Notes: generated from the sequence alone by a model not told the origin. A DNA stretch of 64,000 bases from Jejuia sp049889775 (GCA_049889775.1 JBMHCT010000032.1:70968-134967), one strand, 5' to 3'. Counted from the stretch's first letter, positions 44,122 through 52,930 are shown. Numbers and translations are program-made.

Positions 44122-44910
44122 ATGCAAACAGAAAAAGTTGCTGATTACATTATTACTTGGTTAAAAGATTATGCGCAAAATGCTAAAGTTAAAGGTTTTG
44201 TTGTTGGTGTGTCTGGTGGCATCGATTCAGCAGTAACATCTACTTTATGCGCAAAAACTGGTTTAAAAGTATTGTGTGTGGAAATGCCCATACATCAAGC
44301 AAGCAGCCATGTGTCGCGTGCACATGAACATATAGCGCAGTTAAGGAAGCGATTTGATAATGTGGAGGAAACTAGGGCGGACTTAACACCGGTTTTTGAA
44401 GAGTTTAAAACAGAAGTTGCTCTAGACGGTGATCAAAAAACGGTTGATATGGCTTTGGCGAATACCAGAGCACGTTTAAGAATGACAACTTTATACTATT
44501 ATGCGGGCTTGTATGGACTTTTGGTTGCGGGAACTGGCAATAAAGTAGAAGATTTTGGAGTTGGTTTTTACACAAAATATGGTGACGGTGGCGTAGATTT
44601 AAGCCCTATTGCAGATTTATTAAAATCTGAAGTATATGCTTTAGGCGAATATCTAAAAGTGCCAGAATCTATTATGAAAGCTGCACCAAGTGATGGTTTA
44701 TTTGGAGATGCAAGAAGTGATGAAGATCAAATTGGGGCGTCTTACCCAGAATTGGAGTGGGCGATGCAAATGGCAGATGAAGGTAAAACCCTAGAGGATT
44801 TTAAGGGCAGAGAACAAGAGGTTTTCCAAATATACCAACAATTCAATTCGCAGAATAAGCATAAAATGGTTCCTATTCCTATCTGTGAAATACCTAAAAA
44901 TCTGAAGTAA
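44122..44910 (+). CDS. nadE: NH3-dependent NAD+ synthetase
   Basis: About 262 residues from the ATG at 44122 (MQTEKVADYI). A TTG 60 bases upstream is in frame but less likely. The PP-loop GVSGGIDSAVTS lies near residues 29-40, and GTGNKVEDFGVGFYTKYGDGGVDLSPIADLLKSEV is the NaAD-binding and amide-handling region. No glutaminase domain is present, so free ammonia is the nitrogen donor. It is next to gldB, as in other Flavobacteria. Confidence 0.94.
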   Translation: MQTEKVADYIITWLKDYAQNAKVKGFVVGVSGGIDSAVTSTLCAKTGLKVLCVEMPIHQASSHVSRAHEHIAQLRKRFDNVEETRADLTPVFEEFKTEVALDGDQKTVDMALANTRARLRMTTLYYYAGLYGLLVAGTGNKVEDFGVGFYTKYGDGGVDLSPIADLLKSEVYALGEYLKVPESIMKAAPSDGLFGDARSDEDQIGASYPELEWAMQMADEGKTLEDFKGREQEVFQIYQQFNSQNKHKMVPIPICEIPKNLK

Positions 44911-45022
44911 TTTTCAGATTGCAAAAATTTTATTACTTTTGAGCACTGGGGATATTCCCACAAGCTACACTATGATTCTCTCAAAACCTTAAACGTCATA
45001 GTGCAATAAAACACCCTGAGAT

Positions 45023-45649
45023 ATGATTAAATTATTAATAGCGGACCCTCACCCTATTGTAAGAAAGGGGCTGGAACATTTGTTCTCCGCTACTTCCGAC
45101 GTGAAAATTGTTGGAAGCGTTGACAACGGCGAAGCCGTAATTGAATTTTTAAAAAAGGAATCTGTTGATGTTCTTCTCTCTGAAATTGACCTTCCAAAAC
45201 TAAATGGATTGACAGTTTTAAGAACATTAAAAGTTGAGTTTCCTGATGTAAAAGCACTTATGTTTAGTGCGCAACCAGAAAATGTGTATGGTTTTAATTC
45301 TATTAAAGCTGGTGCATCTGGTTACATTTCTAAAACCGAAAACGTTATTACTGTAAGTGAAGCTATCACAAAAGTGTATAACGGTGGTATCCATTTAAGT
45401 AACGAATTAACTCAAGAACTTGCTTTTGGTAGTAGAGTTAATAAAAGCGGAACTTTCTTTAAAAAGCTTTCTACAAGAGAAACAGAAGTTTTAAAACTTT
45501 TAGCTATCGGAAAGAAAAACAAGGAAGTTTCAAAAGAATTGGATATCAATGAAAAAACAGTAAGTACGTATAAAGCTCGCTTAATGAAAAAGTTGAAAGT
45601 TGATAATCTAGTAGATTTAGTAAACCAAGCGAAATTAATGGATTTATAA
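45023..45649 (+). CDS. NarL/LuxR-type response regulator with degenerate receiver (Glu at phospho-site)
   Basis: A 208-residue regulator. The receiver domain (1-115) aligns with NarL-type proteins, but the phospho-acceptor position is Glu54 (LLSEIDLPKLNG) instead of Asp, and the acidic pair is D8-P9 instead of D-D. S82 and K104 of the switch are kept. The C-terminal LuxR helix-turn-helix (about 145-205) is intact: LSTRETEVLKLLAIGKKNKEVS and VSTYKARLMKKL. Glu can mimic phosphoaspartate, so it may be constitutively active. It lies between nadE and dnaG and overlaps the dnaG end by 6 bases, tail to tail. Confidence 0.88.
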   Translation: MIKLLIADPHPIVRKGLEHLFSATSDVKIVGSVDNGEAVIEFLKKESVDVLLSEIDLPKLNGLTVLRTLKVEFPDVKALMFSAQPENVYGFNSIKAGASGYISKTENVITVSEAITKVYNGGIHLSNELTQELAFGSRVNKSGTFFKKLSTRETEVLKLLAIGKKNKEVSKELDINEKTVSTYKARLMKKLKVDNLVDLVNQAKLMDL

Positions 45650-47602
45650 AACGCGGTTTAATTTTCTAGATAACAACATTTTTAAACTAGAATAATCTTT
45701 AACTTCTTCGAGCACAGATTTGTTAACTTCAGATTTGTGCTCGATTGTTTTTTTCTGAAACTCTAATACTTTTTGTTCGATTAAGAAACAACGTAAACTC
45801 AAAATGGTTTCGCTTACCAATTGCGCCACACTTTGCGTTTTTTCCTTAGGAAATATGTTTTTTCGTTCCCAATCGCTCAAACTATAACGCTCGTCTTCCA
45901 TTAAAATATGAGTGATTTCGTTTGCCGTTTCAAGATCAACGCTGTTGATAAATGATTTTAATTCGAATTCTGTACTTTGATTCAGTCTATCAACAATAGA
46001 ATAGTATAAATCTTTAAACTGTGGATTTGAAAACTCCATTTCATCATCCTGTAAATCCAAATATATCTTTTCAAACACCTTGGCTTGTTGAATTATAGGT
46101 TCTAACGTAAGTTCCCCATCCTCGGTTTCTTTCAAAACTAAGTCTTCAAAATCTTCTTCTTTATTGCCATAGAGCAATAAAATTTCAATAATTTTTCGTT
46201 CTAAAGTGTACTGAACATCGACCTTTTTTACAGGTTTTTCAGTTTTAATTACGGCAAAGCTTTTCTGTTCTTTTTGTTGCTTTTTTTGATCCTCGGTTTG
46301 CTCTTTTTTATGTATTTGGGCAAGGGTGGTAAAAAGCACTTCCTCACTAATATCCATAATGCGAGCGCACTCCTGAATGTAGACTTCCTTTTTAATGGTA
46401 TCAGGAATTTTAGAAATGCTGTTTACAATATCTCTAATGGTTTCCGCCTTTTTTATAGGATCGTTTTTAGAATCTTCTTTTAAAATAGAGGCCTTAAACT
46501 GAATGAAATCCTTGGCGTTTTCTTCAAGATAAAGTGTTAATTCTTCGAAGGTATTTTGTTTAGCAAAACTATCTGGATCTTCACCCTCTGGAAATGTACA
46601 AACCTTTACGTTCATACCTTGTTCCAGGATTAAGTCTATGCCTCGGATTGAAGCACGCATACCAGCTGCGTCACCATCAAAAAGTACCGTAATATTTTTA
46701 GTAAGTCTATTGATTAGCCTTATTTGCTCTGAAGTTAAGGCGGTACCTGAAGATGATACGACATTTTTTATGCCCGTTTGATGAAATTGAATCACATCGG
46801 TATACCCTTCAACTAAATAGCAATTATCTAACTTGGCAATGCTTTGTTTAGCATTGTAAATGCCATAAAGTACTTTGCTTTTATAGTAAATATCACTCTC
46901 GGGAGAGTTGAGGTATTTTGCCGCTTTTTTGTCATTTATAAGTATACGACCTCCAAAACCCAGAACACGTCCGCTCATACTTTTAATAGGAAACATGACG
47001 CGTCCTTTAAATCGATCAAATCGTTTTTCTTGCTTAACAATGGTGAGTCCTGTTTTTTCTAAAAAATCTAGTTGATATCCTTTTTTTAAGGCTTCATCTG
47101 TAAAGGCTTGCCATTCATCTAAAGCGTAACCGAGATTGAACTTTTTTATAGTCTCCTCGGTAAACCCACGCTCCTTAAAATAACTTAGGCCAATGGATTT
47201 TCCTTGGTCGGTTTTATGTAATATATTTTGAAAATAGTTGTTCGCAAATTCACTCACTAAATACAAACTCTCACGTTCGTTTGCAGCTTCTTTTTGTTCA
47301 TTGGTTTGCTCCGTTTCCTCAATTTCTATGTTGTACTTTTTTGCTAAGTATTTTATGGCTTCGGGGTAGGTAAAGTGCTCGTGTTCCATTAAAAATGTCA
47401 CGGCATTTCCACCTTTGCCAGTACTAAAATCTTTCCAGATTTGTTTAACGGGAGACACCATAAAACTTGGGGTGCGCTCATCGCTAAAAGGACTAAGCCC
47501 TTTAAAGTTACTTCCTGCCTTTTTTAATTGCACAAAATCGCCAATAACCTCTTCAACTCGAGCAGTTTCAAATACTTGATCTATGGACGATTGTGAAATC
47601 AA
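45644..47602 (-). CDS. dnaG: DNA primase, N-terminal zinc ligands absent
   Basis: A 652-residue primase that makes RNA primers at the replication fork. The TOPRIM core has YLVEGYTDVIQFHQTGIKNVVSSSGTALT and VLFDGDAAGMRASIRGID. The N-terminal CHC2 fold is recognisable (GSNFKGLSPFSDERTPSF, VKQIWKDFSTGKGGNAVTFLM). Compared with Escherichia coli DnaG, all four zinc ligands are replaced: S37, S40, D58 and T61. The C-terminal helicase-interaction region (about 430-652) is present and ordinary in length. Confidence 0.94.
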   Translation of the reverse strand: MISQSSIDQVFETARVEEVIGDFVQLKKAGSNFKGLSPFSDERTPSFMVSPVKQIWKDFSTGKGGNAVTFLMEHEHFTYPEAIKYLAKKYNIEIEETEQTNEQKEAANERESLYLVSEFANNYFQNILHKTDQGKSIGLSYFKERGFTEETIKKFNLGYALDEWQAFTDEALKKGYQLDFLEKTGLTIVKQEKRFDRFKGRVMFPIKSMSGRVLGFGGRILINDKKAAKYLNSPESDIYYKSKVLYGIYNAKQSIAKLDNCYLVEGYTDVIQFHQTGIKNVVSSSGTALTSEQIRLINRLTKNITVLFDGDAAGMRASIRGIDLILEQGMNVKVCTFPEGEDPDSFAKQNTFEELTLYLEENAKDFIQFKASILKEDSKNDPIKKAETIRDIVNSISKIPDTIKKEVYIQECARIMDISEEVLFTTLAQIHKKEQTEDQKKQQKEQKSFAVIKTEKPVKKVDVQYTLERKIIEILLLYGNKEEDFEDLVLKETEDGELTLEPIIQQAKVFEKIYLDLQDDEMEFSNPQFKDLYYSIVDRLNQSTEFELKSFINSVDLETANEITHILMEDERYSLSDWERKNIFPKEKTQSVAQLVSETILSLRCFLIEQKVLEFQKKTIEHKSEVNKSVLEEVKDYSSLKMLLSRKLNRVL

Positions 47603-47721
47603 AAACTTTAATTTTTAGGAAATGTAAATGTACTATTAAAGTATTGATTTTTGAAATTTAATGCAAGACAGGATTTGGCTCTGGTCAAAAATAATACTAA
47701 GTTTAATGCTCTATGTATTAC

Positions 47722-48453
47722 ATGAAACAAATTAAGATTAGATTGAAGAATTTTATAGTCCCTTTATTGTTTTGTTTGGTGGCAAATAGCTTATTTGGAC
47801 AATCAAATGCACAGAATGATACACCAATTAAAATTGGGTATCGCGTTTACGAAACGGTCAAGTCAAAACCTAATTCTGATGTGAAACGTGTTTTTTGGTT
47901 GCAGGATACAATTACAGTGGGTATACAACATGAAACTATAAAGATTGATTCTACATATATTAATAGGTATAGAAGAGCTTTTAAAGATAGTACCTTATAC
48001 AGAACTCAGGAGGATATTGATAAATTCATACGTTTTGTAAAGACAAGTGGGCAAAATTGCTACTCTTATGCGTTTGAGAAATATTTTGAAAACAATTCTG
48101 ACTTCAATCAAAACTTATTTGGTAATTCAACAAGTATTGACAGAATCTCTGCAGAAAAAATTTTAAAAAACTATTTTATAGCTACTGATGAATTTTTAAC
48201 CAAACCAGCTAAAAATTTAAAGCGCATTATTCCTAATAATGTACTATTGGCTTTTGTCAACAATAAAGATTGGTCCATTCATTTGGTGTATTATAATGAT
48301 AAAACGTTTTACTCAAAAAATGGCGCGTTTAAACCCATTCAATTTCAATCATTAAAAAAATTTCTTAAGAAGCGCTATTGGGACACTGTAAAAATCAGAA
48401 TTTATAAAATTAATGATGTTAAAGTGCGAGATGTTATTGGTGGTATTATTTGA
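47722..48453 (+). CDS. Secreted protein of unknown function with possible Cys-His catalytic pair
   Basis: About 243 residues from the ATG at 47722, which gives a signal peptide KQIKIRLKNFIVPLLFCLVA ending near LFGQ. An ATG at 47713 adds three residues. The segment SGQNCYSYAFEKYF followed about 70-75 residues later by DWSIHLVYYNDKTFYSKNG has the Cys...His spacing of papain-like NlpC/P60-type peptidases. The other NlpC motifs are not clear, so this is only a suggestion. No operon partners. Confidence 0.5.
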   Translation: MKQIKIRLKNFIVPLLFCLVANSLFGQSNAQNDTPIKIGYRVYETVKSKPNSDVKRVFWLQDTITVGIQHETIKIDSTYINRYRRAFKDSTLYRTQEDIDKFIRFVKTSGQNCYSYAFEKYFENNSDFNQNLFGNSTSIDRISAEKILKNYFIATDEFLTKPAKNLKRIIPNNVLLAFVNNKDWSIHLVYYNDKTFYSKNGAFKPIQFQSLKKFLKKRYWDTVKIRIYKINDVKVRDVIGGII

Positions 48454-48517
48454 TTGATTAGAATAAGGTAGATGTTTATAATTGTAACTTTATCAGTTTA
48501 CATAGCTTATTGATAAT

Positions 48518-49729
48518 ATGAAGTTTTTCTATTATATGATATTTATGTTGCTTTTTTGCTCATGTTCAACACCTTTGATCATAACGAAAAAGAATGTTGA
48601 GTTATATAAAATTATTGAAAATGGAAAGTTAGGATATATAGACCAGAAAGGGAATATTCGTATTGAGCCTAAATTCGAGTTAGGTGATGATTTTTATTCA
48701 GTTTCTGAATTCGTTATGGAGGATTTAAATGGGGAAACTTTCGCTATTGTAAAAGAAGACGAAGGGTATATCCTTATGGACTGGAGAGGGCGCAAAACCA
48801 CAAAATCACACTACCAAAAATTGACTTCTGTATGGGATAGCACTTTCCTAGCTATGAAAAATGATAAATACGGATTAATACACTATAATGGAGAAATTCA
48901 TGTTCCATTTATTTTTGATACTGAGTATTTTATAAATCATAAGCGAATATTTCCAGCTAAAATAGAGGGTCGTCAAGTTATTTATACACCAGATGAAATT
49001 ATCAAGACAAAATATGAAAATATATATCCTTTTATTGGCGGATATGCTACAGTAGAAAAGAATGATAAAAAGGGTTTGATTAATGAAAACTTGGAATTAA
49101 AATTTAATACGAAATATGAAGATTTAGGAACGTTTTCTTCGGGTTTGATAAATGTAAAAATTAACAATAAATGGTATTATTTTAATCAGGAAGAAAAGCA
49201 GGTTTTAGATTCATGTTATGAAAAAGCTTCAAGCTTTCAGAATGGAATTGCGATCGTAAAAAATGAAAAATACGGAGTAATTGATACTTTGGGCAATTTT
49301 ATAATGCCATCTAAATACGAATATTTAGAATATTGTGGAAAGGACTATAAAGGCGAACATGTTTTTATGTTTTGTGATAATGAAGACTACTTTCTTTCAG
49401 AAACGAAATGTGGATTAATAAATCTTGAGGGCGATCAACTACTAAAAGCTGAATACAACGATTTATACTACTTTTTCGATATTGTTGAGGCCTTAAATCA
49501 TCAAACTAATAAATATGGGGTAATTGACTTGCGCAAAAGGAAAGTTATTGTTCCCTTTAATTTTGACGATTTAGAATATTATGAAAACAATATAAGTACT
49601 TTATTTTTTTCTGATGAAGAGGGTAATGAGTATTTTGGATATATCACGAATAGAAATAATATTGTTTGGAGTAACAATGAGGAGTTATTAGCCGAAAAGT
49701 TAAAAACAAATAGCCCAAACAAGATTTAA
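48518..49729 (+). CDS. WG-repeat lipoprotein
   Basis: A 403-residue protein with lipobox LLFCSC (Cys14 or Cys16). It is built of at least six WG-type repeats: LGYIDQKGNIRIEPKFE, YGLIHYNGEIHVPFIFD, KGLINENLELKFNTKYED, YGVIDTLGNFIMPSKYEY, CGLINLEGDQLLKAEYND and YGVIDLRKRKVIVPFNFDD. WG repeats form propeller-like beta folds. Binding partners are unknown. Starts 64 bases after the preceding secreted-protein gene. Confidence 0.85.
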   Translation: MKFFYYMIFMLLFCSCSTPLIITKKNVELYKIIENGKLGYIDQKGNIRIEPKFELGDDFYSVSEFVMEDLNGETFAIVKEDEGYILMDWRGRKTTKSHYQKLTSVWDSTFLAMKNDKYGLIHYNGEIHVPFIFDTEYFINHKRIFPAKIEGRQVIYTPDEIIKTKYENIYPFIGGYATVEKNDKKGLINENLELKFNTKYEDLGTFSSGLINVKINNKWYYFNQEEKQVLDSCYEKASSFQNGIAIVKNEKYGVIDTLGNFIMPSKYEYLEYCGKDYKGEHVFMFCDNEDYFLSETKCGLINLEGDQLLKAEYNDLYYFFDIVEALNHQTNKYGVIDLRKRKVIVPFNFDDLEYYENNISTLFFSDEEGNEYFGYITNRNNIVWSNNEELLAEKLKTNSPNKI

Positions 49730-49857
49730 TTTTATAAAAATTTGTTACAAAAAAGAAAGATTACATTACATTTGATTAATCCTAAGAGTCGTCATTCACT
49801 CTAAAAATATCTTTTGTTTGAAACAAAATAAAATGAAATAAAACTAAAACTTATCAT

Positions 49858-49989
49858 ATGTATTTAGCAATCGGTCCAATTCAAATAATTTTAGTGTTGC
49901 TAGTTCCTGTTGGAATTTTTCTTCTTGGTTTCTTTCTTGGGAAAAAATCAGGATATATTAAAAGAATTAAGGAAACCGAAAATCGTTAA
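49858..49989 (+). CDS. Small single-span membrane protein
   Basis: A 43-residue frame starting MYLAIGPIQIILVLLVP. One hydrophobic segment (about 3-27) with a glycine zipper-like GIFLLGFFLGKK is followed by a basic tail (KSGYIKRIKETENR). The composition is like that of many short flavobacterial membrane proteins. It ends 8 bases before the end of the convergent LytTR regulator gene. The gene is too short for strong support by homology. Confidence 0.55.
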   Translation: MYLAIGPIQIILVLLVPVGIFLLGFFLGKKSGYIKRIKETENR

Positions 49990-49997
49990 TAGAAAAA

Positions 49998-50753
49998 TCA
50001 CTCCAGCCACCCCTTAAAATCCTTAACGCGTTCTCTAGCAACAATAACCTCTTGTTCGTTATAAGAGTTTAGCTTTATTTGTAAACGCGAGTTGGTATAA
50101 CTCACCATATCTTTTATCGCATTAATATTCACGAAAAACTTACGGTTAATGCGGAAGAATGTTTGTGGCTCTAGCTCTTCTTCTAATTGTTCTAAGGTTG
50201 AATCAATGAGGTAGTTTCTGTTGTCTGTGGTGTGCAGATACGTACCTTTGTTTTCGCTGTAAAAACACTCAATCTCATCGATATTTATCAACTTTAGATG
50301 CTGTCCCACTTTTACGGAGAAACGCTTTTTGTATTCTCTATCTATTGGGTTTACCAACAGTTTCTTTATGTCATTAAAATCCAGCGTAACGGCTTGCTTT
50401 TTTGGTAGGCGTTCTTGGTATTTTTTTACAGCTGTTTCTAAATCGTCCTCATCAATTGGTTTTAGTAAATAATCTATACTATTTAGTTTGAAGGCTTGCA
50501 GCGCATATTCATCATACGCGGTGGTGAATATTACGGCAGATTTTATTTCTATGGTTTCAAAAATCTCGAACGACAAGCCATCACTTAGTTGAATGTCTAA
50601 AAAAATTAAATCAGGATGCGGATTTTCTTGAAACCATGCTATTGCTTCTTCAACGGAATGTAACATGGTTTCTGCATCTATGTTGAGACTATTCAACATG
50701 CGTTGCAAACGTCTTGCGGATGGTTTTTCGTCTTCTATAATTATTACGTTCAT
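49998..50753 (-). CDS. LytTR-family response regulator
   Basis: A 251-residue regulator. The receiver carries the acidic pair IIEDE (7-8) and phospho-Asp53 in LIFLDIQLSDG, with Lys in DYLLKPI. The LytTR DNA-binding domain occupies about 145-251 (FSVKVGQHLKLINIDEIECFYSENKGTYL, FFRINRKFFVNINAI). It partners the LytS-type kinase at 51587. One copy of the hairpin element and 80 further bases separate it from the 2TM gene upstream. Confidence 0.93.
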   Translation of the reverse strand: MNVIIIEDEKPSARRLQRMLNSLNIDAETMLHSVEEAIAWFQENPHPDLIFLDIQLSDGLSFEIFETIEIKSAVIFTTAYDEYALQAFKLNSIDYLLKPIDEDDLETAVKKYQERLPKKQAVTLDFNDIKKLLVNPIDREYKKRFSVKVGQHLKLINIDEIECFYSENKGTYLHTTDNRNYLIDSTLEQLEEELEPQTFFRINRKFFVNINAIKDMVSYTNSRLQIKLNSYNEQEVIVARERVKDFKGWLE

Positions 50754-50821
50754 CAGTTTTTTTTAGGATTTGTTTTGATTGATAGGTTTTACGTTAGGTT
50801 GAATACAGGTTTTAGCGGATT

Positions 50822-50920
50822 AGTGCGTTAGGGATTGAGGCATTTGTTGAAGCTCCCCGACGTAGGAGGGAGCGACTGCCGAAAGCCCGACCACGCCAAA
50901 AGCGTGGGAACGCCCAAATT
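50822..50920 (-). repeat. Dispersed flavobacterial hairpin element, copy C
   Basis: Read on the minus strand: TTTGGGCGTTCCC, hairpin CCACGC/GCGTGG, GGTCGGGCTTTC, a second hairpin GCTCC...GGAGC, then CAATCCCTAACGCACT. The hairpin arms differ from copy D (CCCCGAC/GTCGGGG), yet pairing is kept. It sits between a 2TM gene and the LytTR gene within one transcription unit. Confidence 0.8.
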
Positions 50921-50926
50921 TCAATT

Positions 50927-51286
50927 TTACTCAAAATGACGGCTTTCGCGATTTTCACGCTCCATAAACTCTCTTATTTTGCGTTCTTGCCATGCCTTAC
51001 CAAAAAATAGATTTTTACCAAAAACACCCAGGGCATGAACCCCTAAGCCTATACCCCAAAATACAGGCGTAGACCATGTACCGAAATGGAAGAAGTCGCC
51101 ACCATTGGACACAATTATTACAATGATAAAAATATTAACGGCCACATACCAGAAGGCGTGCCAGTAAAATCCTTTAAGGTCTTTTAATCGTTTTTCTGCT
51201 CTTAGGTAAGCATCTTCATTCCTAAAGTTGCGCTGTCCGTAAGGCTCTATATCATAATTTTCCATAGCTTGATATTTTAATTCCAT
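50927..51286 (-). CDS. 2TM domain protein (third copy of tandem set)
   Basis: A 119-residue protein with YLRAEKRLKDLKGFYWHAFWYVAVNIFIIVI, then VFWGIGLGVHALGVFGKNLFFGKAWQERKIREFME. This is the 2TM (PF13239-type) layout: a short helix, two membrane spans and a basic amphipathic tail. It overlaps the preceding 2TM gene by 10 bases and is more divergent than the other two copies. Such proteins regularly accompany LytS/LytTR genes in Flavobacteria; their role is unknown. Confidence 0.88.
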   Translation of the reverse strand: MELKYQAMENYDIEPYGQRNFRNEDAYLRAEKRLKDLKGFYWHAFWYVAVNIFIIVIIVSNGGDFFHFGTWSTPVFWGIGLGVHALGVFGKNLFFGKAWQERKIREFMERENRESRHFE

Positions 51287-51582
51287 GTGTTGTTTTGTTC
51301 TTCTTGAATAAATTGTTCAATTTTTCGTTGTTCCCAACGTTTCCCGAATATTGGGTTTCTTGAAAATACGCGATAGGCATGAAAACTAAGGCCGATACCC
51401 CAGCCTATAGCGGAAAATATAAACCACTTTACTTCCCAATAGGTTTTATAATTTAAAAAGGCTAAAAAGGGAATTATTAGCAAGTACAATAAAAGATTGG
51501 TGTAGAAACCCTTTAATTCTTTTACGCGCTCTTTAGCTCTTAGATACTTTTCGTCTAGGTTGTTATTTAAAGAGGGTTTCAT
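51277..51582 (-). CDS. 2TM domain protein (second copy of tandem set)
   Basis: A 101-residue two-span membrane protein: YLRAKERVKELKGFYTNLLLYLLIIPFL, AIGWGIGLSFHAYRVFSRNPIFGKRWEQRKIEQFIQEE. It is very similar over its full length to the C-terminal domain of the kinase just upstream, down to the final W-N, so it comes from a recent tandem duplication. It starts 4 bases after the kinase stop and overlaps the next 2TM gene by 10 bases. Confidence 0.9.
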   Translation of the reverse strand: MKPSLNNNLDEKYLRAKERVKELKGFYTNLLLYLLIIPFLAFLNYKTYWEVKWFIFSAIGWGIGLSFHAYRVFSRNPIFGKRWEQRKIEQFIQEEQNNTWN

Positions 51583-51586
51583 AGTA

Positions 51587-52930
51587 TTAATTCCATCTAT
51601 TGCTTTGTTCTTCCTCTCGCATAAATTGCTCTATTTTGCGACGCTCCCAATTGCCTCCAAAGGCTTTATTGCTGTAAAATACTTTAAAGGCTTGTATACT
51701 TAGACCGATACCCCAACCTATCATTGGGAACCAAAACCATTGGAAGCCCCAAAAGGTTCTGTAATTGATAAATATTAAAAAAGGAATTACTAAACAGTAG
51801 GATATTAGGCTATAATAAAAACCTTTTAATTCTTCTACGTGATTGCGCGCACGTAGGTATGTGTCGTCCATTTGATTTGATGTTTGTGTTCTCATGATTG
51901 CTATTTGTTTTGTAAGCATAGGTATTGCTACTGCAAACCTGTTTGCTTCTTTGTTAATGTCTACTTTTTTCTTTGTGAGCAGTTTATAACGTTGCATAAT
52001 ATTGCTTAAACCAACGCCGCTGCTCTTTTTTACGATTTGTTTGGGTTGCAAGTTGTTATCTACGACTAAATAGTCGCCCTCTTCATATATTTTGATGTGC
52101 AAAGGTTTACTGCTGGTTACCATGTTATGTTTTACTGCATTTTCCAATAACAGTTGTAATGATAATGGTACCACTTTGCTCTCAGGGTTTGCGGCTTGTT
52201 CTGGCATTGTAAAAACAATACTGTCTTCAAAACGCATTTTTAAGAGCGACATATAGGTTTTGGCAAATTTTAATTCTTCATCTACAGTGACGAGCTCTTT
52301 GTTTTTTTGTTCTAAAACATATCTGTAAACTTTTGAAAGTGATGTTGTAAACTTTTGAGCCTGATTAGGATTTTCTTCAATTAGACTTGTAAGTACATTT
52401 AAGCTGTTAAACAGAAAATGTGGATCTAATTGGTTTTTTAAAGCGTCGAATTTTGCACTTGCAGTTCCTGCTATTACTTTTTGTTCCTTTAACTTGTTTT
52501 GCTGATATCTATTGTAAAAATAGATGATATGAAAAACAGATACAATGGCGAGGGTAATCCAAAGTCCAAAGTAATAATACTGGAAACGCTCCCTTTCCAA
52601 AAAAGCTTCTATCGATTTACCACCAAAAACAAAAAATGTGAATAGTCTTAGGAAAAATAATCCAATTAGAGTAATTGTTGTAGCTCCAATGGAACCAACA
52701 ATTATGCGCTTTAAGGTGCTATTCTTTTTCCAATTAAACCTATTCATTCTATCAAAAAAGTACATGTTAGAGTACCCCAACACAAAAGCATATAATTGAT
52801 AGAACCCAAAATCGATTAAAAAATCTTGCACGTTTTTGTAGTCAAACCTATCAGAAAGCAATTCTCCGATAATGTAGACGCCGCATCCAATGGCAAACGT
52901 TATTATAATTTGTTTAATCGTTTTGTTCAT
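51587..52930 (-). CDS. LytS-type histidine kinase fused to a C-terminal 2TM domain
   Basis: A 447-residue protein. Four membrane spans lie in residues 8-138. The His_kinase domain follows, with phospho-accepting H171 in QLDPHFLFNSLNVL and ATP-binding LLLENAVKHNM (261-270) and GVGLSNIMQRY (305-315). Normally such kinases end near residue 345. Here an unbroken frame continues into a full 2TM domain (355-445) that starts MRTQTSNQMDDTYLRARNHVEELKGF. An internal ATG at this point could also give a free 2TM protein. It is the sensor of the LytTR regulator downstream. Confidence 0.92.
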   Translation of the reverse strand: MNKTIKQIIITFAIGCGVYIIGELLSDRFDYKNVQDFLIDFGFYQLYAFVLGYSNMYFFDRMNRFNWKKNSTLKRIIVGSIGATTITLIGLFFLRLFTFFVFGGKSIEAFLERERFQYYYFGLWITLAIVSVFHIIYFYNRYQQNKLKEQKVIAGTASAKFDALKNQLDPHFLFNSLNVLTSLIEENPNQAQKFTTSLSKVYRYVLEQKNKELVTVDEELKFAKTYMSLLKMRFEDSIVFTMPEQAANPESKVVPLSLQLLLENAVKHNMVTSSKPLHIKIYEEGDYLVVDNNLQPKQIVKKSSGVGLSNIMQRYKLLTKKKVDINKEANRFAVAIPMLTKQIAIMRTQTSNQMDDTYLRARNHVEELKGFYYSLISYCLVIPFLIFINYRTFWGFQWFWFPMIGWGIGLSIQAFKVFYSNKAFGGNWERRKIEQFMREEEQSNRWN

